A stretch of 14,474 nucleotides of DNA from JBFHKO01 sp041595355. GTDB taxonomy: Bacteria; Pseudomonadota; Gammaproteobacteria; Enterobacterales; Aeromonadaceae. Each line of letters opens with the position of its first letter. Within the stretch, counting starts at the first letter, position 1. The translations under genes were made by a program, and so were the position numbers. Positions 1 to 7,256 of the stretch are shown here, in pieces. The notes under the pieces are model-generated. The model searched no databases. It was not told the DNA's origin and saw nothing but the letters and a program-made list of their open reading frames with translations. Where the stretch lies: the NCBI GenBank assembly GCA_041595355.1, contig JBFHKO010000040.1, forward strand, positions 1 to 14,474, written 5' to 3'.

Positions 1-1296
1 AAGATTGCGCAGCCGCAGGTTGAGGATCGCCTCCGCCTGTATGTCTGCGAGCTTGAATCGTCGCATCAAAACGGGTTTCGGCTCGTCCTCGGCGCGGATG
101 ATCGCTATGACCTCGTCGATGTTGAGGTAGGCGATCAGCAGGCCTTCGAGCAGGTGCAGGCGCTCGTTGACCTTGGCGAGCCGGTGGTTCAGCCGACGCG
201 TGACCGTCGCGAACCGGTAGGTGAGCCACTCGCTGAGGATGTCCTTGAGGTTCTTGACCCGCGGCCGGCCGTCGAGGCCGATCATGTTCAGGTTGCAGCG
301 GTAGCTGCGCTCGAGGTCGGTCGTGGCAAACAGATGCGTCATCAGCTGCTCAGCATCGACGCGATTCGAGCGCGGCACGATGACCAGGCGCGTCGGGTTC
401 TCGTGGTCAGACTCGTCGCGCAGGTCCTCCACCAGCGGCAGCTTCTTCGCCCGCATCTGCTCGGCGATCTGTTCGAGCACCTTGGCCGACGACACCTGGA
501 ACGGCAGGTGGGTGATGATGATGTCGCCATCATCCTCACGCTCCCAGCGCGCGCGCGCGCGCACCTGGCCGTTGCCGGTCTGGTAGATCTTCAGCAGGTC
601 ATGCGGCTCGGAGACGATCTCGCAGGACGTCGGGAAATCCGGTGCCGGCACGAACTCGCAGAGTTTCTCGACATGCACGTTCGGGTGCTTGAGCAGGTGC
701 AGGCACGCCTGCACCAGTTCGCGAATGTTGTGCGGCGGAATGTCGGTGGCCATGCCCACGGCGATGCCGGTGATGCCGTTCAGCAAGATGTGCGGCAGGC
801 GGGCCGGCAGCACCTGGGGCTCCTGCAGGGTACCGTCGAAGTTGGGTGTCCACTCCACCGTGCCCTGCTCCAGCTCGGCGAGCAGCAGCTCGGAAAAACG
901 CGACAGCCGCGCCTCGGTATAGCGCATGGCGGCGAAGGATTTGGGATCGTCGGGCGCCCCCCAGTTGCCCTGGCCGTCCACCAGCGGGTAGCGATAGCTG
1001 AATGGCTGGGCCATCAGCACCATGGCCTCGTAGCAGGCGGAGTCGCCGTGCGGATGGTATTTGCCCAGCACGTCGCCCACGGTGCGGGCCGATTTCTTGT
1101 GCTTGGAGAGCGCCGAGAGCCCCAGCTCGCTCATGGCGTAGATGATACGCCGCTGCACGGGCTTGAGACCGTCACCGATATGGGGCAGGGCGCGATCCAT
1201 GATGACGTACATGGAATAGTTGAGGTAAGCCTGTTCGGTGAATACCCGCAGCGGCAGGCGCTCCACCCCATCCAGGCTGAGTTCGGCATCACTCAT
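1..1296 (-). CDS. parC: DNA topoisomerase IV subunit A, N-terminal part (runs off the window)
   Basis: ParC is the DNA-cutting subunit of topoisomerase IV, which with ParE decatenates daughter chromosomes in the cytoplasm. 432 codons are visible of about 750 in the family; the C-terminal DNA-wrapping domain lies outside. Reading from the ATG at 1296, the protein closely follows E. coli ParC. The quinolone-determining loop KYHPHGDSACYE is at 79-90, with Ser86 and Glu90 at the positions of E. coli Ser80 and Glu84, that is, the susceptible-type residues. The catalytic tyrosine is Y126 in AAMRYTEAR. DESDHENPTRLVIVPRSNR and LNMIGLDGRP follow, and the visible part ends in AEAILNLRLRNL. The gene is divergent from selO. 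A modest GAGA lies upstream of the start. The partner gene parE is about 9 kb to the right on the same strand, so the two subunits are not co-transcribed. The identification is firm; only the end is missing. Confidence 0.97.
   Translation of the reverse strand, partial: MSDAELSLDGVERLPLRVFTEQAYLNYSMYVIMDRALPHIGDGLKPVQRRIIYAMSELGLSALSKHKKSARTVGDVLGKYHPHGDSACYEAMVLMAQPFSYRYPLVDGQGNWGAPDDPKSFAAMRYTEARLSRFSELLLAELEQGTVEWTPNFDGTLQEPQVLPARLPHILLNGITGIAVGMATDIPPHNIRELVQACLHLLKHPNVHVEKLCEFVPAPDFPTSCEIVSEPHDLLKIYQTGNGQVRARARWEREDDGDIIITHLPFQVSSAKVLEQIAEQMRAKKLPLVEDLRDESDHENPTRLVIVPRSNRVDAEQLMTHLFATTDLERSYRCNLNMIGLDGRPRVKNLKDILSEWLTYRFATVTRRLNHRLAKVNERLHLLEGLLIAYLNIDEVIAIIRAEDEPKPVLMRRFKLADIQAEAILNLRLRNL
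547..560. repeat. (GC)7 dinucleotide run inside parC
   Basis: Fourteen bases of alternating G and C lie within the parC coding sequence, encoding part of VRARARW. Such runs can adopt Z-DNA and are prone to slippage, which here would shift the frame of an essential gene. Confidence 0.8.
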
Positions 1297-1375
1297 GCTG
1301 TGTTGTCTCTCATGTGTCGGGAAGACGCCGCGGGAACCGGAGCCGCGGCGCGACGGCAAAGCCTTCAAGCCTACC

Positions 1376-1403
1376 ATCATAGTGCTGACACGCCCACGGG
1401 AAA
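1376..1403 (-). promoter_or_regulatory. Candidate sigma-70 promoter for parC
   Basis: On the minus strand a TATGAT -10 element (1376-1381, five of six consensus bases) lies 16 nt from TTTCCC (1398-1403), a weak -35. It would give a leader of about 70 nt ahead of the parC ATG at 1296. It is the best candidate in the parC-selO divergent gap but rests on pattern only. For the other direction, toward selO, a TACACT near 1471-1476 is a weaker -10 candidate. Confidence 0.35.
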
Positions 1404-1504
1404 TGGTGCCCGCCGCCGGCCCGGCATAAAGCCCCTGCGCTTGCTCCGTAGTTGTCCGCCGCCGCCGCGGCTACACTCTGCTGCACATCCTGATGGGAGT
1501 TGCC

Positions 1505-2971
1505 ATGTCTGCCTGCCCCTTGCCCCACTTCGAACACCGCTTCCTGACGGAATTGCCCGGCCTTTGCAGCCGCCCCGGCCTGACGCCCCTGCGGGGTGGA
1601 CGCCTGCTCTACTGGAGCCGGCCGCTGGCCACGGAGCTGGGACTGGCCGAGAGTCTGTTCGCCGGGAGCGGCGCCGATCGGCTGTTCAATGGCATAGCGT
1701 TGCTGCCCGGCATGGCCCCCATCGCCCAGGTCTACAGCGGCCACCAGTTCGGTGTCTGGGCCGGCCAGCTGGGCGATGGCCGCGGCCAGCTGCTGGGCGA
1801 GCAACGCCTGGCGGATGGGCGCCATCTCGACTGGCACCTGAAAGGCTCGGGACTCACCCCCTACTCACGCCAGGGCGACGGCCGGGCGGTGATCCGCTCC
1901 TGCGTGCGCGAGTTCCTCGCCTCCGAGGCGCTGTTTCACCTGGGGGTGCCCACCACCCGCGCCCTGGCCCTGGTGGTCAGCGACGAACCGGTTTACCGGG
2001 AGCGTGTCGAGCGCGGTGCCATGTTGCTGCGGGTGGCCGAACGTCACATCCGCTTCGGCCATTTCGAACACTGCTATGCCAACAACCTGCTGACCGAACT
2101 GCGCCAGCTGACCGACTTCGTCATCCACCATCACTGGCCGGCGCTGCTGGCGCTGCCGGAGCCGGAGCGCCTCACCCGCTGGTTCCGCGAGGTGGTGGAG
2201 CGCACGGCACGCTTGATGGCCCACTGGCAGGCAGTGGGCTTCAATCACGGGGTCATGAATACCGATAACATGTCCATCCTCGGACTCACCTTTGACTTCG
2301 GCCCCTACGGCTTCCTCGACGCCTTCGAGCCTCACCACATCTGCAACCACTCCGATTACAGCGGCCGCTATGCCTTCGACACCCAGCCGGCCATGGGGCT
2401 ATGGAACCTCAACCGCCTGGCCCAGTCGCTGACGCCATTGCTCCCGGCCGAGGCACTGCAGGCCGGCTTGCAGGCCTATGAGCCGGCGCTGCAGGCCCAC
2501 TATTACCAGCTGATGCGTGCCAAGCTGGGACTGACCACCGCCCAGCCTGGCGATGTGGCGCTGCTGAACGAGCTGCTGGGTCTGATGGCCCGGGAGGGGC
2601 GCGACTATCATGGCACCTTCCGCAGCCTGTGCGAGCTGGAGCTCGACGCCCCCGGCAGCCGGGTGCGAGATGAATTCGTGGATCGCGCCGGCATCGACGC
2701 CTGGCTGGGGCGTTACCGGCAGCGGTTACGGCAGGAAGCCTCGGCAGATCTGCCGCGCCAGGCGGCCATGCGCGCCGTCAACCCCAGGTATGTGCTGCGC
2801 AACTACCTGGCCCAGCTGGCCATACTGGCGGCCGAGCAGGATGACCCCGGCCAGCTGGCTCGCTTGCACCATGTCTTGCAGCGCCCCTTCGACGAGCAAC
2901 CGGAATATGCGGATCTGGCCGCACCACCACCGGCCTGGGGCCGGCAGCTGGAGATAAGCTGCTCGAGCTGA
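1505..2971 (+). CDS. selO: Protein adenylyltransferase SelO (YdiU family)
   Basis: SelO is a pseudokinase-fold enzyme that binds ATP in a flipped orientation and transfers AMP to protein hydroxyls; E. coli SelO has been linked to redox homeostasis through AMPylation of proteins such as glutaredoxin and SucA. The 488-residue protein matches E. coli YdiU along its length. YSGHQFGVWAGQLGDGRG is at 77-94, the ATP-site lysine K113 is in WHLKGSGLTPYS, the catalytic region HGVMNTDNM has N252/D254/N255, and the DFG-like metal site is D264-F-G. The protein ends in SCSS, with Cys486 where many eukaryotic SelO proteins carry selenocysteine. I chose the ATG at 1505 because GGGAG sits 5 nt upstream; an ATG at 1493 would add four residues and lacks a ribosome site. 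The gene is divergent from parC and convergent with the bacteriohemerythrin gene. Confidence 0.96.
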   Translation: MSACPLPHFEHRFLTELPGLCSRPGLTPLRGGRLLYWSRPLATELGLAESLFAGSGADRLFNGIALLPGMAPIAQVYSGHQFGVWAGQLGDGRGQLLGEQRLADGRHLDWHLKGSGLTPYSRQGDGRAVIRSCVREFLASEALFHLGVPTTRALALVVSDEPVYRERVERGAMLLRVAERHIRFGHFEHCYANNLLTELRQLTDFVIHHHWPALLALPEPERLTRWFREVVERTARLMAHWQAVGFNHGVMNTDNMSILGLTFDFGPYGFLDAFEPHHICNHSDYSGRYAFDTQPAMGLWNLNRLAQSLTPLLPAEALQAGLQAYEPALQAHYYQLMRAKLGLTTAQPGDVALLNELLGLMAREGRDYHGTFRSLCELELDAPGSRVRDEFVDRAGIDAWLGRYRQRLRQEASADLPRQAAMRAVNPRYVLRNYLAQLAILAAEQDDPGQLARLHHVLQRPFDEQPEYADLAAPPPAWGRQLEISCSS

Positions 2972-3034
2972 ACCCGCGGGCGAGGATGGGGAAAAGGCGT
3001 TGAACTGCCGGCGACGAGCGGCGCGGACAGGCCG

Positions 3035-3442
3035 CTACTGCCGGGAGCACTTGCGCAGGAAGTCCGCCAGCCGGGCATCATCCTCCACGACATGCTGATG
3101 GGCCCACTTTTGCAGGTAGGGGGGCAGGCCCTCGCCCAGACGCACCGCGCCGGTACGACAATCGTGGAGCAGCCTGACCCCTTCCCTCAGTATTTCGTCA
3201 TGGTGCTGCTTATGCTCGCCGAACAGAGGGTAGTTCTGCTCGCGCATCAGCCGCTCCTCGCAGCGAAAATGTTCATGCACCTGCCGGCCGAGGGCGGCCA
3301 GCAGCTCCCAGAGCACCTCGTCGCCGCGGGCTTGCTGCAAGGCCAACTCCAGCTCGCCCAGCAACTGGAACAATCCCTGATGCTGGCGGTCGATAAAGGG
3401 ATGGCCGGTCAGGTAACTCGCCTTCCAATGGATATCACTCAT
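3035..3442 (-). CDS. Bacteriohemerythrin (oxygen-binding di-iron protein)
   Basis: This is a single-domain hemerythrin of 135 residues, the usual bacterial size. The family forms a four-helix bundle holding a di-iron centre that reversibly binds O2, serving as an oxygen carrier, store or sensor. All seven expected iron ligands can be placed: H21 (IDRQHQGLF), H58 and E62 (HFRCE), H77 and H81 (HKQHH), H117 and D122 (HVVEDD). Their spacing (H-x3-E, H-x3-H, H-x4-D) matches the canonical pattern. There is no signal peptide or fused signalling domain, so it is probably cytoplasmic. The frame stays open upstream to 3598, but GGAGG lies 5 nt before the ATG at 3442 and the family N-terminus begins there, so the short start is preferred. 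It is convergent with selO and divergent from yciU. Whether it acts as a carrier or a sensor is not shown. Confidence 0.93.
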   Translation of the reverse strand: MSDIHWKASYLTGHPFIDRQHQGLFQLLGELELALQQARGDEVLWELLAALGRQVHEHFRCEERLMREQNYPLFGEHKQHHDEILREGVRLLHDCRTGAVRLGEGLPPYLQKWAHQHVVEDDARLADFLRKCSRQ

Positions 3443-3579
3443 ACCGGCCTCCCTGGCATCCGGATTGTCACCCTCAAAAATCCCCATGTACTCCATCACA
3501 ATGACACCGTCCCGAATGGCGAGTGGATCACAAATGAGTACCTGTGTGCGTCGCCATCTGCCGCCATTCGGTCCCCCTG

Positions 3580-3606
3580 TTGGCGCCCGGAGTTCCATGT
3601 TCTAAT
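3580..3606 (+). promoter_or_regulatory. Candidate promoter for yciU
   Basis: TTGGCG (3580-3585) is followed after 15 nt by TCTAAT (3601-3606, five of six -10 consensus bases). An overlapping reading, TAATAG at 3603, gives 17-nt spacing. Transcription would begin about 25 nt before the yciU ATG at 3638. The rest of the 195-bp divergent gap to the bacteriohemerythrin start shows no stronger signal in either direction. Confidence 0.4.
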
Positions 3607-3637
3607 AGGCCCTCACCCCGGACCAAATGAGAAGCTC

Positions 3638-3961
3638 ATGGAACCCAATGCCCTGCTAAGCGTAGATGAACTGCTGGATCACGCCTATGAAATTTTTCTG
3701 GAACTGGCCGCCGACAACCTGAGCCAGGAGCAGATTGCCCTGTTCAATGCCGAATTCGAGCAGCGCGGTGCCCTCGGCGACAGCCCCCCCGAGGAAGACT
3801 GGGCCGAATACCTCGATGTCGAGCTGGATCCCGCCCGCCATGTGGAGGTCTGCGTCGGCCTGCTCGACGAACAGGAGGAGTTCGACACCCTGTTTGCCCG
3901 CCTGCTGATGAGCCGGGATCCCGAGGAGCGCAGCTGCCAGATCCAGTGGCAGGAGCGCTGA
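3638..3961 (+). CDS. yciU: YciU/HI1450 family acidic protein, putative double-stranded DNA mimic (DUF440)
   Basis: The 107-residue product aligns end to end with E. coli YciU. It shares AYEIFLELAADNL at 16-28, an EEDWAEYLDVELDP block at 52-65, FARLLMSR at 86-93 and a Cys/Trp-containing tail. The family member HI1450 from Haemophilus was proposed from its structure to mimic the charge surface of double-stranded DNA and to bind the nucleoid protein HU-alpha. This copy fits: I count 28 Asp/Glu, 6 Arg and no Lys. The start is the ATG at 3638, close behind GAGAAG. It is a stand-alone gene, divergent from the bacteriohemerythrin and followed by a hairpin terminator at 3971. The family assignment is firm; the DNA-mimic role is inherited from structural work on a homologue, not shown here. 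Confidence 0.9.
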   Translation: MEPNALLSVDELLDHAYEIFLELAADNLSQEQIALFNAEFEQRGALGDSPPEEDWAEYLDVELDPARHVEVCVGLLDEQEEFDTLFARLLMSRDPEERSCQIQWQER

Positions 3962-3970
3962 GGCCAGTCG

Positions 3971-3999
3971 GGGCGCCTGCCAGCTGGCGGGCGCCCTTT
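3971..3999 (+). terminator. Hairpin terminator after yciU
   Basis: GGGCGCC (3971-3977) pairs with GGCGCCC (3990-3996). The stem continues inward through a T-G wobble and GCC/GGC to an AGCT loop, giving about 11 pairs, then TTTA. It starts 10 nt after the yciU stop. The T-run is short, so termination may be partial and some transcription could reach lemA. Confidence 0.6.
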
Positions 4000-4059
4000 A
4001 CCCGTCCGGCGCGTCGCACTAAGGTTCAGGGAGCCCCGCCCCCAGATAAGGATATCGCC

Positions 4060-4653
4060 ATGTTCACCCTTTTGATCCTGTTCGGCCTGCTACTGCTCTC
4101 CGCCGTCTGGCTGATGGCCATCTACAACCGCCTGGTGACCCTCAAGGGGCGTTTCGAAAACGCCTTTGCCCAGATAGAGGTGCAACTGCGCCGCCGCTAC
4201 GATCTCATCCCCAATCTGGTCGCCACCGCCAAGGGCTATCTGCAGCACGAAAGCCAGACCCTGCTGGCAGTCACCGAGGCCCGCAACGCCGCCCTGGCCG
4301 GGCTGAAGGTGGCCGCCGCCGCCCCCGGCGACGCGGCCGCGCTGCAGAGCCTGAGCCAGGCGGAAACCCGGCTGCGCCAGGCCATGGGCGGTTTCAACCT
4401 GCAGGTGGAAGCCTACCCCGAGCTGAAGGCCAACAGCACCATGATGCAGCTGTCGGAGGAGCTGACCGCCACCGAAAACCGGGTCGCCTTCGCCCGCCAG
4501 GCCTTCAACGACGGCGTTACCGAATACAACATCTATCGCAAGCAGTTCCCGGTGCTCCTGGTGGCGCCCCCCTTCGGCCATCCCCGGGACGCCAGCCTGC
4601 TGGAGCTGGAGGAGCCCGAGCGCTACCGCCAGCCACCGGCGGTTCATTTCTGA
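4060..4653 (+). CDS. lemA: LemA-family membrane protein
   Basis: The 197-residue product has one N-terminal membrane helix (about 3-22) with no cleavage site, then a helical domain. The LemA hallmark is present: YNRLVTLKGRF at 22-32, then IEVQLRRRYDLIPNLVATAK at about 39-58. An Asn-rich NSTMMQLSEELTATENRVAFAR-like block and YNIYRKQFP follow, all typical of the family. LemA proteins are anchored in the inner membrane with the helical bundle facing outward. Their biochemical role is not settled, but the gene very often sits beside an M48/HtpX-type protease or a TPM-domain protein. Here an M48 protease starts 18 nt downstream, so they probably form one transcript and work together. AAGGA lies 7 nt before the ATG at 4060. 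The frame is open further upstream, but that extension overlaps the yciU terminator and is not credible. Confidence 0.93.
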   Translation: MFTLLILFGLLLLSAVWLMAIYNRLVTLKGRFENAFAQIEVQLRRRYDLIPNLVATAKGYLQHESQTLLAVTEARNAALAGLKVAAAAPGDAAALQSLSQAETRLRQAMGGFNLQVEAYPELKANSTMMQLSEELTATENRVAFARQAFNDGVTEYNIYRKQFPVLLVAPPFGHPRDASLLELEEPERYRQPPAVHF

Positions 4654-4671
4654 GTCGCGGCGGACCCGCGC

Positions 4672-6597
4672 ATGGATTTTTATGCCCATCAGGACCAGGC
4701 CCGACGCCTGAGTGGCCGACTGCTGCTGCTCTTCATCGGCGGCCTGCTCAGCCTGTCGCTGCTGCTGGGGTTGCTGCTGGCCGGGGCCCTCCGCTACAGC
4801 GAAGGCCAGCGCCTGTTGCTGAGCCCGCTGACACTGCTGGGCTCCGGACCCGTGCTGGGCATCAGCCTCGCGGTGGCGCTGCTGATCCTGCTGGTATCGC
4901 TGTTCAACTACCTGAGCCTGGCCCAGGGGGGGCGCCGGGTGGCCGAGGCCCTGGGGGGACGCCTGATCCTGCCGGAGACCCAAAATCCGGCCGAACGCCG
5001 GCTGCGCAATGTGGTGGAAGAGATGGCCATCGCCGCCGGCCTGCCGGTGCCGGCCATCTATGTGCAGGATGGCGAGCCCGGCATCAATGCCTTCGCCGCC
5101 GGCCTGACCATCAGCGATGCCGTGGTGGCGGTGACCCGCGGCGCCCTCGAGCACCTGAGCCGCGATGAACTGCAGGGGGTCATAGGCCACGAGTTCAGCC
5201 ATGTCCTCAATGGCGACATGCGCCTCAACCTGCGCCTGACCGCCGCCCTGGCGGGGCTGCTGTTCATCGGGCAGCTGGGGCGCCTGCTGCTGAGCCGTCC
5301 CCGCCACCTCGGCCTGGGGCGCCGCCGCGGCCACGACAAGGGCGCCGGCGTGCTGTTGCTGCTGGGCGCCGGACTGATGCTGCTGGGCTATGTCGGCATA
5401 CTCTGGAGCCGGCTGGTGCAAGCCGCGCTCAACCGCCAGCGTGAATACCTGGCCGATGCGTCGGCGGTACAGTTCACCCGCTACCCCCAGGGGCTGGCCA
5501 ACGCCCTGAAGAAGATCGGCGGCCACCGCTATGCCTCCCTGATGTTCCATCCGCAGAGCGAAACATTCGGCCACCTGTTCTTCAGCCAGGGGCTGCAGAC
5601 CCGCTTTGCCGGCCTGTTCGCCAGCCACCCGCCGCTGGCCGAGCGCATCCGCCGCCTGGAGCCCGGCTGGGATGGCCGTTATCTGAACCATGGCCCGCCC
5701 CCCGCCCAGCAACGCAGCCCGCGGGTACAGAATGCCGGCGGGGCAGCATTGCTGCTGCCCACCGATGGCCCACTGAGCGCCGCCGAAGCCCTCCCCAGCG
5801 CCTCGCTGGCCGCCCCGGAAGCGTGGCTGCCGCTGATACCGGCGGCGCTGGCCGGGGCCGCCCGCTCCCCCTTCACCGCGCGTCAGCTGCTGTTTGCCCT
5901 GTTGCTGGATAGCGAGCCGGCGCTGAGACAACGGCAACTGACGCTGCTGGGCAGCGAAGCCGCGGCCGTGTCCCGCCTGGCCGAGGTCCCGGTGCCGGCC
6001 GGCCTGCGGCTGGCACTGCTGGAGCTGGCCATGCCGGCCCTCAAACAGATGTCGGCAGGCCAATACCGCACCTTTCGCGAGCAACTGGTCGGCCTGATGC
6101 AGGCCGACCAGCATATCAGCCTGGCGGAATGGATCCTCTACCGGCTGTTGCAGCATCAGCTGGGCAGCCAGTACGCCCGCCGGATCGAGACGGCGGAGCG
6201 CTACCAGCAGATGGAGCAGGTCGCCGAGGCCATCCAGACCTTGCTCTCCTGCCTGGCGCACCAGGGCACGCCCGGCCAGGCCGAGCGGATCTTCGGCAAG
6301 GGCGCCAACAGCATGGCGCTGTATGGTATCCGGCTGCAGCCGGCCCCGCCGATAGCCGCCCTGGGACCCGCCCTGAGCGCCCTGGAGCAGGCGAGCCAGG
6401 CGGTGCGGCTGCGCTTTTTGCGCTGCGTGGTCAAGGCGATGGAGCATGATGGCGAGCTTGGCGAGCTTGGCGAGCGGGAGTGCGAGCTATTTCGCACTCT
6501 GGCGGTCTGCCTGGACTGTCCGGTCGCGCCGCCGCGGCGCAACCTGCCACGCTCCGGGGCCGGCCTGCGGACACCGAAAAACGCGAACCCGGCCTGA
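4672..6597 (+). CDS. M48-family membrane zinc metalloprotease with long C-terminal extension
   Basis: The product has 641 residues, about twice the size of HtpX. The zinc site is HEFSH at 173-177 (ligands H173 and H177, catalytic E174), with the third ligand E258 in NRQREYLADASAVQFTR. SHPPLAERIRRLEP at 318-331 marks the usual end of the M48 core. Membrane helices are likely at about 17-40, 56-82, 188-207 and 224-247, so this is an inner-membrane protease of the COG0501 type. Residues 332-641 have no metalloprotease motif; they start with a Pro/Ala/Gln linker and contain two helical acidic segments that resemble TerB-like repeats (MQADQHISLAEWILYRLL near 476-493 and AMEHDGELGEL near 589-599). 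It follows lemA by 18 nt. The ribosome site is weak, so coupling to lemA is plausible. Family: sure. Substrate: unknown. TerB-like: tentative. Confidence 0.93.
   Translation: MDFYAHQDQARRLSGRLLLLFIGGLLSLSLLLGLLLAGALRYSEGQRLLLSPLTLLGSGPVLGISLAVALLILLVSLFNYLSLAQGGRRVAEALGGRLILPETQNPAERRLRNVVEEMAIAAGLPVPAIYVQDGEPGINAFAAGLTISDAVVAVTRGALEHLSRDELQGVIGHEFSHVLNGDMRLNLRLTAALAGLLFIGQLGRLLLSRPRHLGLGRRRGHDKGAGVLLLLGAGLMLLGYVGILWSRLVQAALNRQREYLADASAVQFTRYPQGLANALKKIGGHRYASLMFHPQSETFGHLFFSQGLQTRFAGLFASHPPLAERIRRLEPGWDGRYLNHGPPPAQQRSPRVQNAGGAALLLPTDGPLSAAEALPSASLAAPEAWLPLIPAALAGAARSPFTARQLLFALLLDSEPALRQRQLTLLGSEAAAVSRLAEVPVPAGLRLALLELAMPALKQMSAGQYRTFREQLVGLMQADQHISLAEWILYRLLQHQLGSQYARRIETAERYQQMEQVAEAIQTLLSCLAHQGTPGQAERIFGKGANSMALYGIRLQPAPPIAALGPALSALEQASQAVRLRFLRCVVKAMEHDGELGELGERECELFRTLAVCLDCPVAPPRRNLPRSGAGLRTPKNANPA
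6451..6477 (+). repeat. Three 9-bp in-frame tandem repeats in the M48 protease gene
   Basis: GGCGAGCTT occurs at 6451-6459 and 6460-6468, and GGCGAGCGG follows at 6469-6477. They encode Gly-Glu-Leu, Gly-Glu-Leu, Gly-Glu-Arg at residues 594-602. Gain or loss of a unit by slippage would keep the reading frame and only alter the length of an acidic loop. Confidence 0.75.
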
Positions 6598-6608
6598 TGC
6601 CGGGTTCG
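6584..6608. terminator. Probable bidirectional terminator between M48 protease and lipoprotein genes
   Basis: CGAACCCGGC (6584-6593) and GCCGGGTTCG (6599-6608) form a perfect 10-bp stem with a 5-nt CTGAT loop. Rightward it is followed by TTTGC; leftward the flanking AAAAACG becomes a run of five T after the stem. It therefore looks stronger for the leftward lipoprotein transcript and serves both convergent genes. The TGA stop of the M48 gene (6595-6597) lies inside the loop. Confidence 0.75.
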
Positions 6609-6630
6609 TTTGCCTGCACCGAGCCGCTGG

Positions 6631-7134
6631 TCAGCCCTGCAGGGTCCTGAGCAGATCGGCTTCCAGCGTACCGCGGGAGATGCACAGCGGCAGGATGGAC
6701 GGCGCGGCGATGGTCTCGCCGGACGGCTCGACAAAGCTGACGCTGGTGCTGCCCCGCACATTGACCGTCGCCACCGTTTGCCCGGCGCTCTGAATAACCA
6801 GTACCGTCACCTTGATGTCCGGATCCGCGATGGCCACCCGGCTGCCGCCGCGACCGCAATCCAGGTACTTGAGGCCATCCACGTGGGCCGGCAGGCTGGC
6901 AGACAGCAAACCGGACTCACGCTGCTGGCTCTCCAGCTGCAAGCCCCGCTCACCCAGCCATTTTTCGGTACGTCCCCACACCAGGTCGAAGGGTTTATTG
7001 ACCTCGGTGGTGTTGCTGGTGGCGACCGGCGTCGGCGGCGTGTACTTGTACTGCTCCTGATCGTTGACCCCGGAATCGCTGGCACATCCCCCCAGCACCA
7101 GGGCGACGCCCACTCCCAAAACCATTTTCTTCAT
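6631..7134 (-). CDS. Predicted outer-membrane lipoprotein of unknown function
   Basis: I do not recognise a named gene. The 167-residue product begins MKKMVLGVGVALVLGGCAS, a lipoprotein signal with lipobox LGGC and lipidated Cys17; the residue after Cys is Ala, which favours the outer membrane over inner-membrane retention. A short Asp/Asn/Pro/Thr-rich linker follows. The mature domain holds FDLVWGRTEKWLGERGLQLE and a GLLSASLP strand, a helix-then-strand pattern loosely like the BamC/NlpB helix-grip domain, and ends in small beta-type segments including a GQTVATVNVRG stretch. Two cysteines occur in the mature domain (LDCGRG and LPLCIS), possibly a disulfide. The start is the ATG at 7134 with AAGG upstream; a longer frame to 7218 would bury the signal. 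It lies 122 nt downstream of the exported-protein gene on the same strand, with its own candidate promoter. Confidence 0.85.
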   Translation of the reverse strand: MKKMVLGVGVALVLGGCASDSGVNDQEQYKYTPPTPVATSNTTEVNKPFDLVWGRTEKWLGERGLQLESQQRESGLLSASLPAHVDGLKYLDCGRGGSRVAIADPDIKVTVLVIQSAGQTVATVNVRGSTSVSFVEPSGETIAAPSILPLCISRGTLEADLLRTLQG

Positions 7135-7189
7135 GCTGCACCCTTGTCCAACTGAACCATATGACGAATGTGAAACCCACGATGCCGTC

Positions 7190-7218
7190 ATAGTCGCGCG
7201 CAGCCGGAACCAGTGCAA
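7190..7218 (-). promoter_or_regulatory. Candidate sigma-70 promoter for the lipoprotein gene
   Basis: On the minus strand TTGCAC (7213-7218) and GACTAT (7190-7195) are separated by exactly 17 nt. The -35 matches four of six consensus bases and the -10 keeps the important A2, A5 and T6. It lies about 56 nt upstream of the ATG at 7134, in the gap after the exported-protein gene. Confidence 0.42.
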
Positions 7219-7256
7219 GGAGAATGCAGCGACTATTCATCTCGTGGCTCGGATGT

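Noticed and set aside
154..2268. A 704-codon open frame on the plus strand
   Set aside because: It runs antisense to parC and then in a wrong frame through selO; both real genes are unmistakable, and the frame has no ribosome site or family match.
3017..3036. AGCGGC/GCCGCT hairpin between selO and the bacteriohemerythrin gene
   Set aside because: Only 6 bp with an 8-nt loop, overlapping the hemerythrin stop and with no T-run; too weak to call a terminator.
3443..3598. N-terminal extension of the bacteriohemerythrin
   Set aside because: The family starts at the shorter ATG, which has an ideal GGAGG; the extension is not hemerythrin-like.
3092..3637. Upstream extension of the yciU frame
   Set aside because: The frame is open but antisense to the bacteriohemerythrin; the YciU family N-terminus begins at the ATG at 3638.
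4090..6447. A 785-codon open frame on the minus strand
   Set aside because: It is the antisense shadow of lemA and the M48 protease; the translation is Gln/Gly-rich low-complexity sequence with no domain.
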